Assembly (NCBI GenBank): GCA_947086415.1
Contig: OX352296.1
Coordinates: 21,898,748-21,962,747 of the forward strand
Origin: Pammene aurita
Taxonomy: Eukaryota; Arthropoda; Insecta; Lepidoptera; Tortricidae
Direction: 5' to 3'
Length of the DNA: 64,000 bases
Numbering within the stretch: position 1 is the stretch's first letter; each line of letters begins with the position of its first letter. The notes beneath the pieces are model-generated. The model was not told the DNA's origin and searched no databases. It saw only the letters and a program-made list of their open reading frames with translations. The position numbers and the translations under genes are program-made. Below are positions 58,337-64,000 of this stretch, in pieces.

Positions 58337-60139
58337 AACGGCTATTACACATGGCAATTTGTAGGGTCCAACTCCTGTCGGCGTTGGGCCCGTTATTACA
58401 CTTTCCCTACAAACCCTACCTCACAAACAAATCGTCCCTACCAACGTTTACAGAGATGCCTTCAAAACATGTAAAAAATTGGTTGTTTGTAAAGTAGGTT
58501 TACGATCGAGATGTTTACGTGATAACGTCTAACCGCTCGTGAGGATTCCGCGTGACAAGTTTCACGGAATGACTGGCAGCGCTCGAGATGAGACGGGAGA
58601 TCGGTCCGTCTCTCTCTCGTTATACCTGCGATCGCGCTCGTGAGGTTTTGGTGTGACACAAGTTTCTGAACATGTCACCCGACTAAAACGATTTTAAAGA
58701 CGTTATCACGTCAAAAATGTATTTTAGTGAAGCACGGTGATAGTACTTATAACAGTATACATTAAATAAAAAAAGAAACTGTTTTTATTATTATAGATAT
58801 TTAAATGACCGCTCGAGCTGCCTGAATCTAACTTCATCTGCCCAACCCTTCTATTATTTAAATACAAAACTGGATAAATATATTAATTACTTGCGAATCT
58901 ACACATTTTAACTTTTATTTTAAATAAAAAACCAGACGGAATGTGTAGCAAATTTATAAATAAAAAAGGTAAAATAACTCTAACGACCTCCATAAACGGC
59001 TGCGGGTGTCGGGGCACTGCTCTCTGGGGCATTGCCGATCGCCCCGATCGCCCTAGATCGGGACTCCTACTCCCTAGGTGCCATTACACCTACCAACCCA
59101 ACAGGTTGGACCCTACATATTGCCATGTCTAATGGCCGTTTAAGTGTTCCCTCCCCACCGCGTTCAAGATTTACTTATAAAAGCCCTGTTACACTTGTCC
59201 TAGTCAGCTTCCTAAACGATTTAGTTTCTAAATTTAGTCAAGTTTAAACGCATTTAGCTTTAGCAAGTATATTTACTATTGAAAAAAGCTAGGATGCTAT
59301 ATAGTTAGTACACTGAAAAAAGTAAAGTGTAACAGGGCTCTAAATCCTGTGTAATTCTTATCAGCCTAGATTTATTGTAAACACAATCATCAACACAATG
59401 GGAAATATTTGATTGCCATGTATGCTTGTTATATATTTATATTGATATGTTACGATTAAAATTTGTATAATGACTCCGACTGAAGGACATGTATCCATGG
59501 TTACATAAAAAAAAATGTCATGTCAGTCATGTCACCCCGGTCTGAGGCAGTATGGCTTAAACGGCTATTAGACATGGCAATATGTAGGGTCCAAACTGTC
59601 GAGTTGGTAGGTGTAATAGCACCTAGGGAGTAGGAGTCCCGATCTAGGGCGATCGTACGATCGGCAGTGCCCCGACACCCGCAGCTGTTTATGGAGGTCG
59701 TTAGAGTTATTTTACCTTTTTTATTTGTAATGTTAGCCATTTTTGCTACACATTCCGTCTGGTTTTTTATTTAAAATAAAAGTTAAAATGTGTAGATTCG
59801 CTGGTAATTAATATATTTATCTAGTTTTGTATTTAAATAATAGAAGGATTGGGCAGATGAAGTTAGATTCAGGCAGCTCGAGCGGTCATTTAAATATCTA
59901 TAATAATAAAAACAGTTTCTTTTTTTATTTAATGTATACTGTTATGAGTCACCGTGCTTCACCAATACATTTTTTAGATGTTTTGAAGGCATCTCTGTAA
60001 ACGTTGGTTGGGACGATTTGTTGGTGAGGTAGGGTTTGTAGGGACGATTTGTAGGGAAAGTGTAATAACGGGCCCAACGGCGACAGGAGTTGGACACAAC
60101 AGGTTGGGCCCTACAAATTGCCATGTGTAATAGCAGTTT
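58334..60139. mobile_element. 1.8 kb palindromic element between CD2BP2 and METTL26
   Basis: The left arm 58334-59145 and right arm 59556-60139 are inverted copies. The left arm is about 228 bases longer because another element (about 58470-58712, with inverted acgtgataacgtct / agacgttatcacgt) sits in it. The loop (59146-59555) holds a further small MITE (59178-59343). The outer ends belong to the same 'attagacatggcaatttgtaggg' family as 30928 and 58192. Confidence 0.88.
59178..59343. mobile_element. ~165-base MITE in the palindrome loop
   Basis: agccctgttacacttgtcct at the left and, inverted, gtaaagtgtaacagggct at the right. A relative lies at 62326-62484. Confidence 0.75.
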
Positions 60140-60427
60140 TAGTGCTTTAGCCTGTCCAATAGGACGAAAAAAAAAAAAAAGAGACCCCGGTCTGGTGAAG
60201 TGAAGGCAGATCGCAGAAAGTAAAGTAAGAAAGTATTTTAAATAGTGCTTAAATTTCTCAATAATAAACAAAATTTACGTCATCCATGATTTATTTCAAC
60301 AGTTTTAACTCTCGAGTTGCTGCTACTTAATTGGGTGTATGCATGGTGTATGAATATATTTCAAACAATAGTAACTTTTACGAACCAAGTGCATCGGCGC
60401 TGTAAACTACAATTCATAAAGAAAATA

Positions 60428-61266
60428 ATGGGATCAGTAAAAAAGGGCCGAGAGTTTGCGACCGAATTCCATGGAAACGAGAAGTAAGTATTTATGTAAG
60501 CAATACAAATTATAGCTGTTTGATGAGTTTCCCTTGAAAAAATATTGGAACGAATTCCCCTTTATAATTTATTTTTTATCCCTTCCGTTTTTCTTTCTAG
60601 TTCTTAATTTTTGCATTCTTAATTTACAGAATTCATGGTGAAAAATTGATATACCCAGCTGCCTCAAGAAATCAAGAACCTATTCTCCAAGTCTTAAAGA
60701 GGTTTGTCATATGTGATGTGGACAGTATTGAAGATGACAGTCCTTTTTTCCTAGAGATTGCCTCAGGGTCCGGTCAGCATTTAGCACACTTTGCACCTCA
60801 TTTTCCTGGAGTCAAATTCCAGCCTTCTGAGTATGACAAGAGTGTGCTTGGTAGTATTGCATACTATGCAAATCATTGTCCAACTAAAAACATACTCCAA
60901 CCGATTTATTTAAATATTTGTGACAGTTTATCAAGCTATTTTGAAGAAAACAGCATTGACTATATATATTGTGCTAATATGATACATATTAGCCCTTATG
61001 AAAGTACTTTAGGATTATTTAAAAATGCTGGTACTTTTTTGAAGTCTGATGCACTTATGATTACTTATGGTCCTTACAGCAAGGATGGTGTGATAACACC
61101 AGAGAGTAACATCCAGTTTGATGCTGGGCTGAGGGCTAGAGACCCATCGTGGGGACTTCGTGATATAACTAAACTGATTAAATTAGGTGAAGAAAACAAT
61201 TTATCTCTTATAGACACAATAGAAATGCCTGCTAATAACAAGACATTGATTTGGAAGAAAAATTAA
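60428..61266 (+). CDS. METTL26: METTL26 (UPF0585) methyltransferase-like protein, 2 exons
   Basis: Exons 60428-60483 and 60630-61266 join in phase (AA+A) to give 230 residues; human METTL26 has 204. Exon 1 gives MGSVKKGREFATEFHGNEK. Exon 2 begins IHGEKLIYPAASRNQEPILQ, then has the SAM-binding loop LEIASGSGQHLAHFAPHFPG (motif I), WQPSE-like FQPSEYD, MIHISPYESTLGLFKNAG, LMITYGPYSKDG and a closing EMPANNKTLIWKKN, all matching UPF0585 proteins. The fold is a class I SAM-dependent methyltransferase, but the substrate is not known to me. An AATAAA signal lies at 61522-61527, about 255 bases after the stop. A 1.8 kb inverted repeat ends about 290 bases upstream of the ATG and may include promoter sequence. 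The assignment is firm; the first exon is short but has a good ATG and a GTAAGT donor. Confidence 0.94.
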
Positions 61267-61521
61267 CCATTACATGACTTGATTACATTTAAAGGCGAAT
61301 TTACAAAACATAGAAAAGCTGCATTTATGATAAGACCTTTATTTAAAACAGTCAAATAATTAAACATGACAACTCAATGTATAATAATAATATTGGTAGT
61401 ACGGTAATAATGCTGTCTATTATTTAAATAATACTGCCAGTTTTAGTGATTTCGGTCTTTTACATGATTATTGCATTTTGCGATGTATTATTGTACGATA
61501 TTGTAATGTTATTTATGAAGC

Positions 61522-61527
61522 AATAAA
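61522..61527 (+). terminator. Poly(A) signal AATAAA, METTL26
   Basis: A canonical AATAAA about 255 bases after the METTL26 stop codon, with a T-rich stretch downstream (about 61600). Confidence 0.6.
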
Positions 61528-61722
61528 GAAGTTGAGCAAGCAAAAGTAAAGTTTGTACCTAGTTCTTTCTACTTCCAGTTACTCTTCTCTCTTGGACTTC
61601 TTCCATGGGAAAGATTTTTTTTTAATACGAGTTTTTCGGTGGTGCCCATATTGTAGAGGAATTCAGCCATACGAAAAAAAAATCACAAGCCCGGGTGGAA
61701 AATTGTCTATGGGCTCCATAGA

Positions 61723-62325
61723 AAAAAACCGGCCAAGTGCATGTCGGACCACGCATAAGGGGGTTCCGTACCTTCAATGGAATAAGAACCAAACTAATAC
61801 CAAAAGGTCGTATCTGAGTCTCTTTGAAGAAGTTTTTTGGAGATAACTCAAAAATGGCTGAATCGATAATGTTCAAAACAATTTTCGTAGAAAGTATATG
61901 ATAAGGCGCTTTTCATCAAATTTTTTCATATTTTTGGACTTACGGTTCAAAAGTTACAGGGGGAGTGGGGACACAATTTTTCTGACTTTCGAAGCGATTA
62001 TTTCAGAAAAATATTTACTTAAACACAAAATAGTCAAACAAACCTCAATGTTATTTTTAAAGACCTATCGATTGATGTATAACATGTTGATATATGGTTA
62101 ATTTTTTTATTTTATTTAGTTAATGCCCCCCTAAAAATATTTTTTTTTTCAAATTTAACTACATAACTAAGTAGCGGGATACAAAATACACCTTATGTGT
62201 AAATTTTATTCAGATACGTCGTATAGTTTCCGAGTAAAATGGCTGTGACATAAGGACGGACAGACAGACATGACGAATTTCGAAAGGTTCCGTTTTTTGC
62301 CATTTGGCTGCGGAACCCTAAATGC
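61723..62325 (+). repeat. 'ccggccaagtgc...gggttccgt' family copy downstream of METTL26
   Basis: It begins aaaaaaccggccaagtgcat and includes gggggttccgtaccttcaat; it ends with acggacagacagacatgacg, aaaggttccgttttttgcca and gcggaaccctaaa. No coding frame. Confidence 0.82.
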
Positions 62326-62484
62326 CTTGTTACACTTTACTTTTTTTAGTGTCCTAAATAGCATCCTAATTAGGATCTAACTAGTTTTCATAGTAAATTT
62401 ACTTGCTAAATGCGGTTACACTTGACTAAATTTAGAAACTAAATCATTTAGGAAGCTAACTAGGACAAATTTAACAAGGCTTTA
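62326..62484. mobile_element. MITE related to 59178-59343
   Basis: tgccttgttacactttactt at the left and gacaaatttaacaaggcttt at the right are degenerate inverted ends; the interior shares tttagaaactaaatca-type text with 59178-59343. Confidence 0.65.
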
Positions 62485-62489
62485 AAAAC

Positions 62490-63551
62490 CAGCACCCATA
62501 GACAATTGTCCGCACAGGGCTGATTAAAAAAGAGATTAAATACGGTTTTTCAAGAAACATACATAGCCATACATATATCCTCGTCATAGTAAAATAATCA
62601 TCCGGTTGCCAAGATCTATTAAATGAGACATGTTTCGTTTCTGTTGGTGGGTGGGGACATTTTGCCCATGGTCTTTGTTTATAGCCTTTATACAAAAATT
62701 CAGCTACCATAGACAAATTTCAGACTGATATTGTCTATGAATACCTGAATTCCTCTATGTGTGCGGAGCGCCTATCACATCTGGGTTGGAAGGTTGCTGG
62801 CAGTCTTTTTTGTAAAAACTAGTGCCTACGCCATTTCATTGTATTAGGCTGCCAAGCGGACCCCAAGTTCAATTGAGCCGTGCTAAAAACCGGGACACGC
62901 TAAGTGAGTGTTGCGTCAGGCCTATGAATCATGCTCGCGCGAGTTATATACCTACGTTTTGCGCCTTCCTCGAGGGAGCTAATATAGACCCGTACTAGAC
63001 GTGTGCGCCACGCCGGCGTGGCGTAGCCGCGCCGTGAGACCCACGCCGCCGTCGCCGCCGCGGATTTCAAAATCCACGCCGTTGGCCAAAATTTTCGAAA
63101 TCGGCAAAAATTTGCCAGCGCCAATGGTCGATGAAGCAATGTGAAACAGTCATGGTGAACAGAATTAACAGTGTATATTAATAATTTTAACCATAAAAAC
63201 ATTTATACATTGACATAGCTAGGGTTTGGTCAATTCTTTCTGTTACGGGAGATTAATAAACTGTATCTACATTGATATAAATATAGGAGATGTACTGTAT
63301 TTACGAAGATAATGCATAGAAACGGAATTGTTTGCACTAAAACTGCTTTTACTAATTTTGGTTACATATATAAAATTGTATTAAAGACGTGAACTTTCTC
63401 CGACTCCATGCTGCCCCCATCACAACACACCCATTATAGTACGCGAACAGTTTTGAGCGTCGATAACTCACAAGTGCGATTTTCTTTTTTAGTTAGAGAA
63501 TATGATATGTATACTTATGGTAAAAAATATTTTCTAACAGTTTTTGACGTC
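62490..63551. other. Right-flank intergenic sequence
   Basis: No gene recognised. 63000-63120 is a short GC-rich patch (cacgccggcgtggcgtagcc) with inverted words, probably a dispersed repeat. Confidence 0.45.
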
Positions 63552-63900
63552 GCGCTAGGTATTATACAGATATTTGTTAATAATAACAAGAAAAGATTAT
63601 ACAAGATATATTTTCCTTTGCCATATTATTGCATTCGACTATTTCAACATCATCTGTCATTTTATAACAGTTTGGTCAATAGATTATGTGAGTATAATCG
63701 AAAACGATTTGTCAAAACATAAGTGTCCTTGAATTAAAAACGAATTACAAATGGCTAAGACGACATATGCTCTTGACAAAACCGTTATAAAATGTGAAGT
63801 TATGTTGCAATAGTAAAAAGCGATAGCCTGGTGGAGAAAAATAAGACTTACATAATCTTTTCTATGTGTAGCAAACAAATATATGTATTATACCTAGCGC
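63552..63900. mobile_element. ~350-base palindromic MITE near the right edge
   Basis: gcgctaggtattatacagat at the left and atgtattatacctagcgc at the right are inverted. Similarity continues inward through agaaaagattat and gttataaaatg-type blocks. It explains the open frames on both strands here. Confidence 0.75.
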
Positions 63901-64000
63901 AATGCTAACAATTTTAGAAAATATTTTTTATTATTAGTACTTAACGTATTCTAATAGGTCACAAAATAAAATCGGACTTGTGATTTATGTCGTTTTTATA

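Noticed and set aside
62900..63202. 100-residue minus-strand open frame over a GC-rich patch
   Set aside because: The GC-rich block has inverted words and looks repetitive. No recognisable domain.
63408..63722. 104-residue plus-strand open frame near the right edge
   Set aside because: Its second half lies in the palindromic MITE 63552-63900. No motif, no splice context.
1..64000. A new defence, secretion or biosynthetic gene cluster
   Set aside because: The six genes are conserved housekeeping or ciliary-type genes, and everything else I could explain is transposon-derived. No cluster of unknown genes is present.

Overview
The window looks like nuclear DNA of a moth or butterfly (Lepidoptera). 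Genes are split by many GT-AG introns, intergenic DNA is AT-rich, and the non-coding space is packed with palindromic MITEs and repeat families I recognise from lepidopteran genomes: the 'ccggccaagtgc ... gggttccgt' family, the 'cccgcggcttcgctcgcgtt' and 'cactgctggacataggcctc' retroposon pieces, and 'cgaacttcgtaccgcc' tails. No bacterial, viral or CRISPR-type locus is visible.

Six conserved protein-coding genes can be rebuilt from exons whose reading phases join. (1) MPPE1/PGAP5, minus strand, 5' part only (exons 4616 to 2082; the rest lies beyond the left edge). (2) An IQGAP scaffold gene, minus strand, 13 exons, 30648 to 19480, about 1641 residues. (3) An EFCAB10-like small gene with an RIIa/DPY-30-type N-terminus, plus strand, 31782-32460. 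(4) PIGN, plus strand, 12 exons, 36150-54987, 935 residues. (5) CD2BP2 (U5 snRNP GYF protein), minus strand, 3 exons, 57952 to 55028, 339 residues. (6) METTL26, plus strand, 2 exons, 60428-61266, 230 residues. IQGAP and the EFCAB10-like gene are head to head, as are CD2BP2 and METTL26. PIGN and CD2BP2 converge, with only 40 bases between their stop codons.

Layout: 1-2080 repeats; 2082-4616 MPPE1; 4879-19480 a gene desert with hAT, MITE, foldback and LTR elements; 19480-30648 IQGAP; 31782-32460 the EFCAB10-like gene; 32461-36149 intergenic, with a broken transposase; 36150-54987 PIGN with heavily transposon-loaded introns; 55028-57952 CD2BP2; 58192-60139 a large inverted repeat; 60428-61266 METTL26; then repeats to the right edge.

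Two genes share a pathway. PIGN adds ethanolamine phosphate to the first mannose of GPI anchors, and MPPE1/PGAP5 removes ethanolamine phosphate from the second mannose during anchor remodelling. The most unusual structures are these: a partial triplication of one IQGAP exon with a small transposon inside one copy; long inverted-repeat arms flanking PIGN exon 8; three consecutive PIGN exons each with a transposon starting within about 30 bases of the 5' splice site; a 2.1 kb foldback element with a MULE-like coding scrap in its loop; and an LTR retrotransposon reduced to LTR-PBS-LTR. I see no clear sign of a wholly new biological system. The novelty here is mainly in transposon-gene architecture.
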